Assembly: GCF_018343525.1 (NCBI RefSeq)
Contig: NZ_JAGYPH010000003.1
Span: 311,486 to 375,485 of the forward strand
Direction of reading: 5' to 3'
DNA: 64,000 nucleotides
Origin: Lederbergia citrea
GTDB taxonomy: Bacteria; Bacillota; Bacilli; Bacillales; Bacillaceae_C
In this document: in pieces, positions 31,864 through 41,163 of the stretch
Numbering within the stretch: position 1 is the stretch's first letter
Layout: each line of letters begins with the position of its first letter
The notes under the pieces: model-generated
Database searches by the model: none
What the model was told of the DNA's origin: nothing
The model's input: only the letters and a program-made list of their open reading frames with translations
Position numbers and translations under genes: made by a program

Positions 31864-32008
31864 ACTCACTGCATAACGCCTTCCTTTCAATATTCATTTT
31901 TTTAAACATATAACATTTCAACGATTTAATGCATTAATCTGATAAATTAAATTTTCGTTATTGTCTGCATCGAGGATCCAGATTTTCTATTGCGCTTCCG
32001 CTATTCCA

Positions 32009-32335
32009 TAAAAAAAAGCCTTTTCAGCCCACACAAAAGGAGAACCTTTTATGCAGGGATGAAAAAGCTTCATGGTACCACCCTACTTCTCAGTGAACAT
32101 ATCTTCACCGACTCACGAGCGGCGGCTAGCCGCTCATTGATAACGGGAACTTTTAAGATAAAATCCCCGTGAACCTATAATCGCTTTCGCTTTCAAGGTT
32201 CCTGCTCTAAGGTGATGTCGTAAATGGCTGCATTGCCGGTTTCCAGCAGTTCCGGCTCTCTGGTTAATGCAGTTCCCCAATTACTTTTTCCTTATCATTG
32301 CTTTTACTGAAGGTATTCAAAAAGTACGGTTTATC
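32009..32335 (-). promoter_or_regulatory. T-box leader of ilvBHC-leuABCD (Ile specifier)
   Basis: tRNA-sensing transcription antiterminator. The conserved T-box sequence AGGGTGGTACCATG is at 32072-32085. Stem I has the apical pattern AGAGAGCCGG...GCTGGAAACCGGC. The specifier site reads GAC-ATC-ACCTTAGAGC, so the codon is ATC (isoleucine); the two Trp T-boxes at 49020-49775 show the same frame, GAA-TGG-ACTT.TGAG. The terminator is AAGCTTTTTCA (32061-32071) with TGAAAAGGCTT (from about 32010) followed by eight T residues, with an inner AAAAGG/CCTTTT stem. Uncharged tRNA-Ile would favour read-through. No clear dedicated promoter was found; the ilvE-ilvD transcript may read into it. Confidence 0.9.
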
Positions 32336-32350
32336 CTCCTTTTTGAATAC
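32313..32350 (-). other. Perfect 12-bp inverted repeat between ilvD and the T-box
   Basis: GTATTCAAAAAG (32313-32324) and CTTTTTGAATAC (32339-32350) flank a 14-nt loop which, on the minus strand, contains GGAGGATAAACC. It lies nine bases after the ilvD stop. It has no T-run beyond the stem, so it is a poor terminator; it may stabilise or partly terminate the ilvED mRNA. Confidence 0.6.
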
Positions 32351-32358
32351 GCATTTTA

Positions 32359-34023
32359 TTATATTTTCATTACTCCGCCAGTGCTGGCAGATGTGACAAG
32401 TTTTGAGTATCTGGCTAAATAGCCTTTTTTAATTTTCGGTTCAAATGGCTGTAATTTCGACTGGCGCTCAGCTAAAACTTCATCTTCTACAAGCAGGTTA
32501 ATCGTACGGTTGATTAAGTCGATGGAGATTTCGTCGCCGTTTTCAACGAGAGCGATCGGTCCGCCTTCTGCTGCTTCTGGTGAAATATGTCCGATTGAAA
32601 TACCTCTTGATGCCCCGGAGAATCTTCCATCAGTAATGAGCGCGACTTTCGTTCCAAGTCCTCTGCCAGCAATAGCTGCCGTTGGTCCAAGCATTTCCGG
32701 CATTCCGGGTCCGCCTTTCGGACCTTCGTAGCGGATAACGACTACATGGCCTTCTTTTACAGTTCCATCATTAATTCCTTGTTGTGCGTCTTCTTGTGAT
32801 TCAAAGACAATTGCACTTCCGTTAAATGTCTGGATGGATGGGTCGACCGCCCCCACTTTGATGACTCCTCCGTCTGGTGCCAAGTTTCCATATAAGACGG
32901 ATAGGCCGCCCACCGGGCTATATGGATTCTCTCTTGGTCTGATCACTTCAGGATTTGTAATCACATGATCTTTCACATTTTCATAGACTGTTTTACCTGT
33001 GATTGTCATTCGGTCGCTCTCAACAGCACCAATTTCACATAATTCACGAATGATGGCACTTATTCCACCTGCATTGTGAACATCTTGCATTGTATAATCT
33101 GATGCCGGAGCAATTTTAGCTAAGTAAGGGACACGTTCCGCCACTTTGTTAATACGAGATAAATCATAGTCGATTCCAGCTTCATGAGCGATGGCCAATG
33201 TGTGGAGAACAGTATTCGTAGAACCACCCATAGCCATGTCCAAAGCAAAAGCATCATCGATTGTTTGATCTGAGATCAGATCTAGTGGTTTAACATCTTC
33301 TTTTACCATTCTGACCAAATGCTGTGCTGCTTCTTTAATTAAACGATGACGTTCATTTGATGTTGCAACAATCGTCCCGTTCCCTGGTAGTGCCACTCCG
33401 AGCATTTCCATCAATGAATTCATTGAGTTGGCTGTGAACATTCCTGAACACGATCCGCATGTTGGACACGCGTTTTGCTCGATGTCGAGCAGCTTTTCTG
33501 CTGTCATTTTTCCCGAATGATAAGCGCCGACCCCTTCAAAAACGGATGTGAGTGTAAGTGGCTCACCTTCTGAAGATACGCCGCCTTCCATCGGTCCACC
33601 TGAAACGAAAACGGATGGGACATTCGTTCTATATGCTGCCATCAACATGCCAGGGGTGATCTTGTCACAGTTCGGGATGTAGAAAACTCCGTCAAACCAG
33701 TGAGCGTTAATCACTGTTTCTGCAGCATCAGCGATGAGCTCTCGGCTCGGCAGTGAGTAGCGCATTCCAATATGCCCCATTGCAATTCCGTCATCGACGC
33801 CAATAGTATTGAACTCGAATGGAACTCCACCCGCTTCCCAAATCGCTTCTTTTACGATGTCTGCAAATTCTCGCAAGTGCTTATGTCCTGGTATGATATC
33901 AATATATGAGTTACATACTCCGATAAATGGTTTTTCTAAATCTTTCGTCTTAACACCTGTTGCATATAACAAACTGCGGTGCGGGGCACGATCGATCCCC
34001 TTTTTTATCATATCGCTTCGCAT
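32359..34023 (-). CDS. ilvD: Dihydroxy-acid dehydratase
   Basis: Iron-sulfur dehydratase giving 2-oxo acids for valine and isoleucine, 554 residues. Cluster-binding segments are [27 protein letters not shown] and [17 protein letters not shown]. Start ATG follows AGGAGAGG. It is second after ilvE and upstream of the T-box that controls the rest of the operon, so ilvED can be expressed independently of tRNA-Ile charging. Confidence 0.96.
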   Translation of the reverse strand: MRSDMIKKGIDRAPHRSLLYATGVKTKDLEKPFIGVCNSYIDIIPGHKHLREFADIVKEAIWEAGGVPFEFNTIGVDDGIAMGHIGMRYSLPSRELIADAAETVINAHWFDGVFYIPNCDKITPGMLMAAYRTNVPSVFVSGGPMEGGVSSEGEPLTLTSVFEGVGAYHSGKMTAEKLLDIEQNACPTCGSCSGMFTANSMNSLMEMLGVALPGNGTIVATSNERHRLIKEAAQHLVRMVKEDVKPLDLISDQTIDDAFALDMAMGGSTNTVLHTLAIAHEAGIDYDLSRINKVAERVPYLAKIAPASDYTMQDVHNAGGISAIIRELCEIGAVESDRMTITGKTVYENVKDHVITNPEVIRPRENPYSPVGGLSVLYGNLAPDGGVIKVGAVDPSIQTFNGSAIVFESQEDAQQGINDGTVKEGHVVVIRYEGPKGGPGMPEMLGPTAAIAGRGLGTKVALITDGRFSGASRGISIGHISPEAAEGGPIALVENGDEISIDLINRTINLLVEDEVLAERQSKLQPFEPKIKKGYLARYSKLVTSASTGGVMKI

Positions 34024-34065
34024 TTTACCTCTCCTGTATCCATATTAGCTGATGTTGTACAATGA

Positions 34066-34965
34066 TTAGCTGACATTCAATGTTTGGTCGTATATTTTAA
34101 CCCCGTCGTTCTGGGTTAGCTCACGGAAGCTGTCAAGCAAGTCCTGTGTAACGGGACCCGGTTTACCTTCACCAATGACGCGACCATCCACCTTCTTCAC
34201 CGCAATCACTTCTGCAGCTGTCCCAGTTAAGAAAACTTCATCTGCTGTGTATACGTCATGCCTTGTGAAAACAGCCTCTGCAACTTCATAACCTTTTTCT
34301 CGGGCGAGATCTAAAATTGCATTTCTCGTTATTCCTACAAGGGCGCCAACATGTCCTGGCGGTGTTAATAGTTTATTATTTTTAACTATGAATATATTAT
34401 CTGCTGAACCTTCAGCTACATATCCCTGGTCGTTTAGCATTAAAGCTTCAGGTACCCCAGCAAGATTCGCTTCAATTTTCACTAAAATATTATTTAAGTA
34501 ATTCAGGGATTTAACCATTGGACTGAGCACATCTGAGCGGTTGCGCCTTGTGGCTACCGTGACAATTTCCAGCCCTGTTTCGTAAAGTTCTTTTGGAAAA
34601 ATCCTGAGCGGCTCGGCGATTGCAATAACTGTCGGCATCTCACACGAAAATGGACTTAAACCCAAATCCCCGACCCCACGAGATACGACGAGGCGAATGT
34701 AGCCATCTTGCAAATGATTCTGTCGGAGTGTTTCAACAACAATTGCTGTCATCTCCTCTTTCGTGTAAGGAATGGTTAACATAATAGATTTCGCCGAGTC
34801 ATATAAACGAGTTAAATGCTCGTCTAAGCGAAATACATTCCCGCTGTAAGCACGAATTCCTTCGAAGACCCCATCTCCGTATAGGAATCCATGATCATAC
34901 ACCGACACAACGGCTTCTTGCTTTTTTACGAACTTGCCGTTTAGGAAGATCAATTGTTCACTCAT
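34066..34965 (-). CDS. ilvE: Branched-chain amino acid aminotransferase
   Basis: PLP-dependent class IV aminotransferase, 299 residues, final step to valine, leucine and isoleucine. Family motifs: YDHGFLYGDGVFEGIRAY at the N-terminus, catalytic Lys in MVKSLNYLNNILVKIEAN, and EGSADNIFIVKNNKLLTPP. ATG at 34963-34965 is preferred, with GAGGGG nine bases upstream, over a GTG one codon earlier. First gene of the branched-chain block, behind a strong promoter and a CodY-like site. Confidence 0.94.
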   Translation of the reverse strand: MSEQLIFLNGKFVKKQEAVVSVYDHGFLYGDGVFEGIRAYSGNVFRLDEHLTRLYDSAKSIMLTIPYTKEEMTAIVVETLRQNHLQDGYIRLVVSRGVGDLGLSPFSCEMPTVIAIAEPLRIFPKELYETGLEIVTVATRRNRSDVLSPMVKSLNYLNNILVKIEANLAGVPEALMLNDQGYVAEGSADNIFIVKNNKLLTPPGHVGALVGITRNAILDLAREKGYEVAEAVFTRHDVYTADEVFLTGTAAEVIAVKKVDGRVIGEGKPGPVTQDLLDSFRELTQNDGVKIYDQTLNVS

Positions 34966-35029
34966 CACTATTCGCCCCTCTCGTTAATTATTTGTATTTT
35001 CAAGTTTTTGATTTATTAAATTGTTCTCA

Positions 35030-35075
35030 ATGATACCTTGGTATGACTGAAACGTCAATACATTTTCAGAATGTT
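35030..35075 (-). promoter_or_regulatory. ilvE promoter with CodY-like box
   Basis: -35 TTGACG (35053-35058), 17-bp spacer, -10 TATCAT (35030-35035). Directly upstream is CATTTTCAGAATGTT (35061-35075), which matches the CodY consensus AATTTTCWGAAAATT at 12 of 15 positions. CodY, the branched-chain amino acid sensor, commonly represses ilv-leu genes in Bacillales. The remainder of 34966-35204 is A/T-rich with no gene. Confidence 0.72.
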
Positions 35076-35204
35076 TTATCAGTTGGAAAAAGTCCATTTA
35101 TTTTGTATCCGTTTTCATTGCGATTGTACCAAGCTTTATTAAAATTCAAAAAAATTTCAAAGTTTTAATGAATCACAAATCTCTTAGAAAAAGCAGGAAC
35201 AGCA

Positions 35205-35239
35205 TTAAAAGGGCCGCTCGAGTTTCCCGAGCGGCCCTT
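35205..35239 (-). terminator. Terminator after potD
   Basis: AAGGGCCGCTCG (35209-35220) pairs perfectly with CGAGCGGCCCTT (35228-35239), loop AGTTTCC; on the minus strand it ends TTTTAAT. Ends the pot operon. Confidence 0.9.
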
Positions 35240-35264
35240 CCAAATGTCTAGCTTCAGCCTATTC

Positions 35265-36338
35265 TTATTTCCTATGCATTTTAAACTCTAAAAAAAGTTC
35301 ATTGTAGTAGGCAAGCATTCTTTTCCCCAAGTTATCATATACTTCCAGTTTTTCGGTCAGTTCTGGACTAGGGTAAAAGCGCTCATCTTCCGTAATCTCT
35401 TTAGGCATAAATTCCAATGCTTTCGCGTTCGGTGTGGAGTAGCCGACATACTCTGCATTTTGGGCAGCATTTTCCGGATCAAGCATGAAATTGATAAATT
35501 GATGCGCACCATCCACATTCCTCGCGGATTTAGGAATGACCATATTATCAAACCACAAATTTGAACCTTCCTCGGGGATGACATAGTCAATATCCTCATT
35601 TTGGTCCATCATATCAGCAGCTTCACCAGACCAAGTAACACCTATGGCCGCTTCTTCATTTGCCATGAGCAGTTTTATCTCATCGCCGATGATTGCCTTA
35701 ATATTTGGTGTCAGTTTATCGAGTTTTTCCTTTGCCTCTTGAAGATGGCCCTTATCCTTATCATTCAAGGAGTAGTGGAGACTGTTTAGCCCCATTCCCA
35801 TGATTTCCCGAGCGCCGTCGACGAGAAAAATTTGATTTTTCAAGTCAGGATCCCATAGGTCATTCCAGCTTGTCAGTTCTTTTCCACCAAGCATTTTTGG
35901 ATTATATACAATCCCGACCGTTCCCCAAAAATAAGGGATGGAATATTTGTTTCTAGGATCAAATGAGAGATCTAGATAATGTTCATCAATGTATTGTAAG
36001 TTCGGCAATTTTTCATGATCGAGCGGTAAAAGCAAATCTTCCTCTTTCATTTTGCTGATCGCATACTCTGACGGAATCGAAATATCGTATGCATTTCCAC
36101 CTTGAGAAATTTTTGTCATCATCGCTTCATTAGAATCAAAAGTTTCATAAACAACTTTCATTCCCGTTTCTTTCTCAAACTTTTTGATTAAATCTGGATC
36201 AATATAATCGCCCCAGTTGTATATACTTAGTGTATTTCCGCTTGTAAAACCCTGGGAGGAGTTCATTTGTGTCGATAAATATAAAAGGGCAAAGGAAACA
36301 ATAAAAATCAGTGAAAATACCCTAACGAGTTTCATCAT
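35265..36338 (-). CDS. potD: Spermidine/putrescine ABC transporter substrate-binding protein
   Basis: Extracellular polyamine-binding protein of 357 residues. A hydrophobic segment (residues 5-22) anchors it; no lipobox cysteine is present, so it is probably held by an uncleaved or type I signal rather than as a lipoprotein, which is unusual for Gram-positive binding proteins. Family motifs: LSIYNWGDYIDPDLIKKFEKETGMKV, YDISIPSEYAI, FWGTVGIVYNPK and VTWSGEAADMM. The start sits in the potC stop (ATGA overlap). Last gene of the pot operon. Confidence 0.92.
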   Translation of the reverse strand: MMKLVRVFSLIFIVSFALLYLSTQMNSSQGFTSGNTLSIYNWGDYIDPDLIKKFEKETGMKVVYETFDSNEAMMTKISQGGNAYDISIPSEYAISKMKEEDLLLPLDHEKLPNLQYIDEHYLDLSFDPRNKYSIPYFWGTVGIVYNPKMLGGKELTSWNDLWDPDLKNQIFLVDGAREIMGMGLNSLHYSLNDKDKGHLQEAKEKLDKLTPNIKAIIGDEIKLLMANEEAAIGVTWSGEAADMMDQNEDIDYVIPEEGSNLWFDNMVIPKSARNVDGAHQFINFMLDPENAAQNAEYVGYSTPNAKALEFMPKEITEDERFYPSPELTEKLEVYDNLGKRMLAYYNELFLEFKMHRK

Positions 36339-37141
36339 AATTTCCTCACCCCCGCTGCGGCAGATTTAACATTGCGCTGATTAATAAAGTAATAGCCAAT
36401 GACAAGTGCGATCGTAAACAAGAAAATAAGCGTTGATAAGGCATTGATTTCAAGTGAGATCCCTTGGCGCGCCCGTGAATAAATTTCGACTGACAATGTA
36501 GAAAATCCGTTCCCTGTTACGAAAAACGTGACAGCAAAATCATCCAATGAGTATGTTAACGCCATAAAAAAGCCGGCAAAAATGCCTGGTGTAATATAAG
36601 GCAAGATGACTTTCGAAAGAATATCCCAGTTGCTCGCACCTAGATCACGAGCGGCATCAATTAATGATGAACTCATTTCCTGCAGCTTTGGGAGCACCAT
36701 GATCACAACAATCGGAACGCTGAAAGCGATATGTGAAAGCAAAACAGATGTAAAGCCGAGTTTGATTCCAATAATCGTGAAGAAAATCAGGAACGATGCT
36801 CCAATGATCACATCTGGACTAACGATCAACACATTATTCAGCGTTTGCAGCGTGTTTTTAGTCCGAAGTTTTTTTACATACATAATGGCAAGAGCACCTA
36901 TTATCCCAAGTATGGTAGAAATTGCGGCTGACAACAGTGCAATGATCAACGTATTCAGAGCAATAATGAGCAACCGTGTATCCTGAAACACTTCCGTATA
37001 CCATTCAAGCGTAAAGCCTTCAAAATTTCTCATAGAACCACCGCTGTTAAACGAGTAATACATCAAATAAAGGATTGGCGCATACAAAATAAGAAAAACG
37101 AAGAATAAATATACATTACCAAGTTTGTTCTTTCCCCTCAT
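36335..37141 (-). CDS. potC: Spermidine/putrescine ABC transporter permease PotC
   Basis: Second permease, 268 residues, six helices. The ATPase-contacting EAA loop is DAARDLGASNWDILSKVILPYITPG near residue 165. It starts in the potB stop codon (ATGA) and ends overlapping potD. Confidence 0.93.
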   Translation of the reverse strand: MRGKNKLGNVYLFFVFLILYAPILYLMYYSFNSGGSMRNFEGFTLEWYTEVFQDTRLLIIALNTLIIALLSAAISTILGIIGALAIMYVKKLRTKNTLQTLNNVLIVSPDVIIGASFLIFFTIIGIKLGFTSVLLSHIAFSVPIVVIMVLPKLQEMSSSLIDAARDLGASNWDILSKVILPYITPGIFAGFFMALTYSLDDFAVTFFVTGNGFSTLSVEIYSRARQGISLEINALSTLIFLFTIALVIGYYFINQRNVKSAAAGVRKL

Positions 37142-37944
37142 GCCAAATCACCTCGCTTCCGGTGGCCTGTCAAGATCATAATGACTGCCATCGCAATGAT
37201 TAAAAAGACGGCGATCGTCGCACCCATTCCCCAGTCTTGAGTAACGAGGAAATGCTGTTCAATGGCTGTTCCAAGCGTGATGACACGGTTCCCCGAAATG
37301 AGCCTTGTAATCATAAACAATGATAGTGCCGGGATAAAGACCGCCTGACATCCCGATTTCACCCCATCGAGCGTTAATGGGAAAATAACCTTTCGAAATG
37401 TTGTCCATGCTGACGCTCCAAGATCGCTCGCTGCATCGATAAAGGAAGGATTCAATTTTTCCAGTGCATTATATACCGGTAAAATCATAAATGGAATAAA
37501 TATATAAACAGCAACAAAGATGAAACTAAAGTCAGTGAATAAAATTTGCTTTGAGCCAATTCCAATCACTTCTAAAAAACTATTAGCGGGGCCGTATGCT
37601 CCGAATAGGCCGAGAAATGCGTAAGCTTTCAAAAGCAAATTAATCCAAGAAGGTAATATAATTAATAGTAACCAAAGCTGTCTATGCTTTGTTTTCGTAA
37701 GTAAATACGCTGTTGGATAGGCGATTAACAAAGAAAAAACTGTAATGAGAAATGCATACCAAAAAGAGCTCAGTGTCATTTTTAAATAGACAGGAGTAAA
37801 AAACTTCTGATAGTTTCCAAGCGTGAAATTGCCTTCGATATCAAAAAAGGAATAATAGAAAACGAGTAAAATGGGCGCCACTACAAAGAAAATAATCCAA
37901 AATACGTAAGGGATAAGATAAAAATTCCGCGTCTTATTTTGCAT
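37138..37944 (-). CDS. potB: Spermidine/putrescine ABC transporter permease PotB
   Basis: First permease, 268 residues from the ATG at 37942-37944 ([16 protein letters not shown]). That start has GAGG six bases upstream and overlaps the potA stop by 11 bases; the frame is open further upstream but only as the shadow of potA. Six helices, with EAA loop [25 protein letters not shown] near residue 185. Confidence 0.93.
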   Translation of the reverse strand: MQNKTRNFYLIPYVFWIIFFVVAPILLVFYYSFFDIEGNFTLGNYQKFFTPVYLKMTLSSFWYAFLITVFSLLIAYPTAYLLTKTKHRQLWLLLIILPSWINLLLKAYAFLGLFGAYGPANSFLEVIGIGSKQILFTDFSFIFVAVYIFIPFMILPVYNALEKLNPSFIDAASDLGASAWTTFRKVIFPLTLDGVKSGCQAVFIPALSLFMITRLISGNRVITLGTAIEQHFLVTQDWGMGATIAVFLIIAMAVIMILTGHRKRGDLA

Positions 37945-39061
37945 GGCTAACCTCATCATAAGCTTCCAAACGTTTGTCAAATTCTTCTTCTGTTTCCCCG
38001 AAGCGCATAACATGGATCGCCTCAGGATCAAAGCGAAGCCCGATTTCTTCTCCTGCTTGAGCTTTCTTCGTTGAATGGACAAGCCATTCGTTCCCTGCTT
38101 GATCGTAGCAGCAAATTTCATAATGAACGCCGCGGAATAGCTGGGAATCCACTTGGACGTGTAAATCTCCTTGTTCACGTGTAGTAATCTCCAAATCCTC
38201 AGGTCTAATGACAATTTCTATCTTTTCATTCGGGTTCAACCCTCGGTCCACACACTCATATTGCTTTCCGCCGAATTCCACCTTGAAATCCTCGATCATA
38301 ACACCATCGATGATATTTGATTCGCCAATGAAATCAGCGACAAATCGATTAATCGGCTCATCATAAATATCGATTGGCGTCCCGCTCTGCTGAATTTTCC
38401 CTTTATTAATGACAAAAATTTCGTCTGACATCGCTAACGCTTCTTCTTGGTCATGAGTAACAAAAATAAACGTAATACCAAGTCGCTGCTGCAATTCCCT
38501 CAATTCATACTGCATCTCTGTCCTAAGTTTTAAGTCGAGCGCCGAGAGCGGTTCATCAAGAAGGATGACTTCCGGTTCATTGACAATCGCCCGCGCTATC
38601 GCAACACGTTGTTTTTGTCCACCCGACATTTCAGTTATTTCCCGATTTTCATATCCGGCAAGGTTGACGAATTTAAGTGCTTCTTTTACTTTTTCGTCTA
38701 TTTGAGCTTTTTTCATTTTTTTAATCCGCAGCCCGAACGCGACATTTTCAAAAACATTTAAATGCGGGAATAAGGCATAATCTTGAAAAACTGTATTCAC
38801 TTGACGCTCATTCGCAGGAATATTATTAATTTTTTTACCGTTAAAATAGATTGCTCCTTTTGAAGGTTCAATAAAACCTGCAATCAAGCGAAGGATTGTT
38901 GTCTTCCCACAGCCTGATGGGCCAAGGAGGGTATAAAATTTACCTCGCTCAATTTCAAAGCTGACATCATCTAAAATTACTGCATCATCATATTGCTTTG
39001 ACACATTTTCAAAGCGAATAATTGTATTATTTGTCATTATAGGCCCTCCAATTAGTTTCAT
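37934..39061 (-). CDS. potA: Spermidine/putrescine ABC transporter ATP-binding protein
   Basis: ATPase of 375 residues. Walker [10 protein letters not shown] (about 42-50), signature [10 protein letters not shown], Walker [16 protein letters not shown]-loop THDQEEA, and a C-terminal TOBE domain (from about residue 290). It may start at this codon or at the ATG eight codons later ([16 protein letters not shown]), which has AGGGCC-type weak spacing. It follows the regulator stop by one base. Confidence 0.92.
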   Translation of the reverse strand: MKLIGGPIMTNNTIIRFENVSKQYDDAVILDDVSFEIERGKFYTLLGPSGCGKTTILRLIAGFIEPSKGAIYFNGKKINNIPANERQVNTVFQDYALFPHLNVFENVAFGLRIKKMKKAQIDEKVKEALKFVNLAGYENREITEMSGGQKQRVAIARAIVNEPEVILLDEPLSALDLKLRTEMQYELRELQQRLGITFIFVTHDQEEALAMSDEIFVINKGKIQQSGTPIDIYDEPINRFVADFIGESNIIDGVMIEDFKVEFGGKQYECVDRGLNPNEKIEIVIRPEDLEITTREQGDLHVQVDSQLFRGVHYEICCYDQAGNEWLVHSTKKAQAGEEIGLRFDPEAIHVMRFGETEEEFDKRLEAYDEVSHAK

Positions 39062-39062
39062 A

Positions 39063-39605
39063 TTATAAATAGGAATCTGTCGCTACTAAAAGTAGTTCGG
39101 ATTTTCCTTTGTACGCATTCGTAATTTGATGTTCGTCAGCCGCGTGAAAATAAATCGCCTCGCCTGCTTTTGCATAGTATGTGCGTCTCCCAAGCTTAAT
39201 CATCACTCGTCCGCTCAGCACATACGCAAATGTTTCTGACAAAGAAGGCTCGAATTGTTTAAATTCACCTTTTTCCTCAAGAGTGAGACGGATCGGCTCC
39301 ATTTCCTTTTCGTTTGATTCCGGAACAAGCCATTGAATTTCGTATCCCCGTTCTTCATCGATGTAGTCCGTTTGATCATCTTCTCCGTACACCACCTTCT
39401 GTTCCCTTTCTTCCTCATCAAAAAACTGTTTCGGTGTACAGCCAAGCACTTCAAGAATGTTGAAAAATGTATCGATAGACGGAGAACTCAATTCTCGTTC
39501 GAGCTGTGAAATATATCCTTTACTTAAATCTGTACGCTCACCAAGTTCTTCCTGGGTCAGCCCTTTTTTCAGTCGCAAATTTTTTATTTTTTTCCCGATT
39601 TGCAT
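39063..39605 (-). CDS. XRE-cupin transcriptional regulator of the pot operon
   Basis: A 180-residue regulator with an N-terminal helix-turn-helix (residues 1-60, [33 protein letters not shown] in outline) and a C-terminal cupin domain (about 105-175, ending [16 protein letters not shown]). This architecture resembles PuuR, which senses putrescine, and the gene is first in the potABCD operon. Autoregulation through the AAGTAAAC repeats at 39632-39688 is likely. Effector identity is inference. Confidence 0.88.
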   Translation of the reverse strand: MQIGKKIKNLRLKKGLTQEELGERTDLSKGYISQLERELSSPSIDTFFNILEVLGCTPKQFFDEEEREQKVVYGEDDQTDYIDEERGYEIQWLVPESNEKEMEPIRLTLEEKGEFKQFEPSLSETFAYVLSGRVMIKLGRRTYYAKAGEAIYFHAADEHQITNAYKGKSELLLVATDSYL

Positions 39606-39631
39606 TTATCAGAACCTCATTTATGTTTATT

Positions 39632-39688
39632 ATAAGTAAACAGCCAGTAAACTAAGTTTACTTATACAATACTTTGAGTTTACTTTTA
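39632..39688 (-). promoter_or_regulatory. Operator region of the pot operon
   Basis: The octamer AAGTAAAC/GTTTACTT occurs four times or nearly so in 57 bp: ATAAGTAAAC (39632-39641), AGTAAACT (from 39646), GTTTACTTAT (39656-39665) and GTTTACTTTT (from 39678). The outer pair ATAAGTAAAC...GTTTACTTAT is a perfect 10-bp inverted repeat. A -10 TATAAT (39629-39634, minus) overlaps the first copy, so binding would block transcription of the regulator and potABCD. Confidence 0.68.
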
Positions 39689-39792
39689 GACTCAGTATAT
39701 TATACCTAAATGCCAAAATACTGCAATACTATTTTTAATAATTTATTATGAATAATTGATGGTAGATTTTTCATGAAAAGAGGCGATTTAAT

Positions 39793-40965
39793 TTGTTGAC
39801 ATTGATCCAAAACGGAGACATTTACGCTCCCCATTTTTTAGGAAAAAAAGATATTTTAATAGTGGATCAAAAAATTGGATTTATTCAAGATCAAATTGAA
39901 ATGCCGGATGAATTTGTGGAGATACGCGTGATTGATGCCACTGGGAAAATGGTCGTTCCTGGCTTCATCGATGCACATGTTCATCTCATTGGTGGCGGTG
40001 GCGAAGGCAGTTATAAAACGCGCACTCCCGAATTACAATTAACGGATGCTACACTAGCAGGAGTTACTACATTGGTTGGTGTCCTAGGAACTGACGGAAC
40101 AACGAGGACGATGTCGAATTTAATTGCGAAAGCGCGTGGATTAGAAGAAGAAGGACTCACTTGCTTTGTCCAAACGGGTTCTTACCAAGTTCCAGTCAAA
40201 ACGCTGACAGGTAAAATTGAAGATGACATCATTTTAATCGATAAAATTATCGGCGTAGGAGAAATTGCGATTGCCGATCACCGATCATCACAGCCGACAG
40301 TTGAAGAAATGGCAAAAATTGCTTCTGCTGCACGCATTGGAGGCATCTTGTCTGGAAAATCCGGAATAGTCAATATTCATGTCGGCGATAGTCGTGAATG
40401 TTTGAAAGTGATTGAAGAAGTTGTGGAAACAACATCCATTCCGATTCGCCAATTTTACCCGACGCATATGAATCGCAACCGTCATTTGTTCGAGGCCGGA
40501 ATCGAGTTCGCGAAAAAAGGTGGCTATGTTGATTTTACAACGAGTACGATCCCGCAATTTCTTGAAGATAGCGAATTAAAATGCAGCATCGCTTTAAAAA
40601 AAATGCTTGAAGCAGGTGTTAACTCTTCGCAAATTACGTTTACGTCGGATGGACAAGCAAGCTTGCCGGAATTCGATGAGAACGGTGAATTCATCGGCTT
40701 GCAAGTTGGAAAAGTCGCTACATTGTTTGAAGAAGTTCGCGATGCCATTCTTAGCGAAGGGCTGGCACCCGAGACAGCGCTCCGCGTGATTACCGAAAAT
40801 CCGGCAGCAATCTTGAAGCTTGCTCAGAAAGGGACGATCGCAGAAGGAAAAGACGCGGATGTCGTCATTTTGCATCGTGAAACATTGGAGATTGAAACAG
40901 TTATTGCGATGGGTCAAGTGATGGTGGAGAATGGGGCTGCAGTAGTGAAAGGAACGTTTGAATAA
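39793..40965 (+). CDS. iadA: Isoaspartyl dipeptidase (beta-aspartyl peptidase)
   Basis: Binuclear-metal amidohydrolase of 390 residues that cleaves isoaspartyl dipeptides from damaged proteins. The metal-binding HxH is in VPGFIDAHVHLIGGGGEG (about residue 65); later ligands lie in VGEIAIADHRSS (with the carbamylated Lys position replaced by Glu, as in IadA), NIHVGD, and FYPTHMNRN; the catalytic Asp is in TFTSDGQASLP. The start is TTG after AGAGGCG. It is divergent from the pot regulator. Confidence 0.88.
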   Translation: MLTLIQNGDIYAPHFLGKKDILIVDQKIGFIQDQIEMPDEFVEIRVIDATGKMVVPGFIDAHVHLIGGGGEGSYKTRTPELQLTDATLAGVTTLVGVLGTDGTTRTMSNLIAKARGLEEEGLTCFVQTGSYQVPVKTLTGKIEDDIILIDKIIGVGEIAIADHRSSQPTVEEMAKIASAARIGGILSGKSGIVNIHVGDSRECLKVIEEVVETTSIPIRQFYPTHMNRNRHLFEAGIEFAKKGGYVDFTTSTIPQFLEDSELKCSIALKKMLEAGVNSSQITFTSDGQASLPEFDENGEFIGLQVGKVATLFEEVRDAILSEGLAPETALRVITENPAAILKLAQKGTIAEGKDADVVILHRETLEIETVIAMGQVMVENGAAVVKGTFE

Positions 40966-41163
40966 TCAATCGAAGGCATATATATAATTGCGTTTATGGA
41001 TTGATGACCTTATTTTGAAAGAACGAAATTGGGTCTTCAATCGCCGGATTGAGCCTTATCAAAGCTAAAATCATAAATGAACATGTCATACGGCCAGTAC
41101 GCCCCTTCAAATCTCGGAAAAAACGAAATTAGGGCTCCAATCTTAACGGCCCTCATTCCTTTT

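Noticed and set aside
35245-35257. Second full copy of the 181-bp repeat beside potD
   Set aside because: Only 13 bp resemble the element start; the rest is unrelated, so it is listed only as an echo.
37138-38214. A 358-residue PotB starting at 38214
   Set aside because: The first 90 codons are an out-of-frame shadow of potA; the start at 37944 has a ribosome binding site and normal length.
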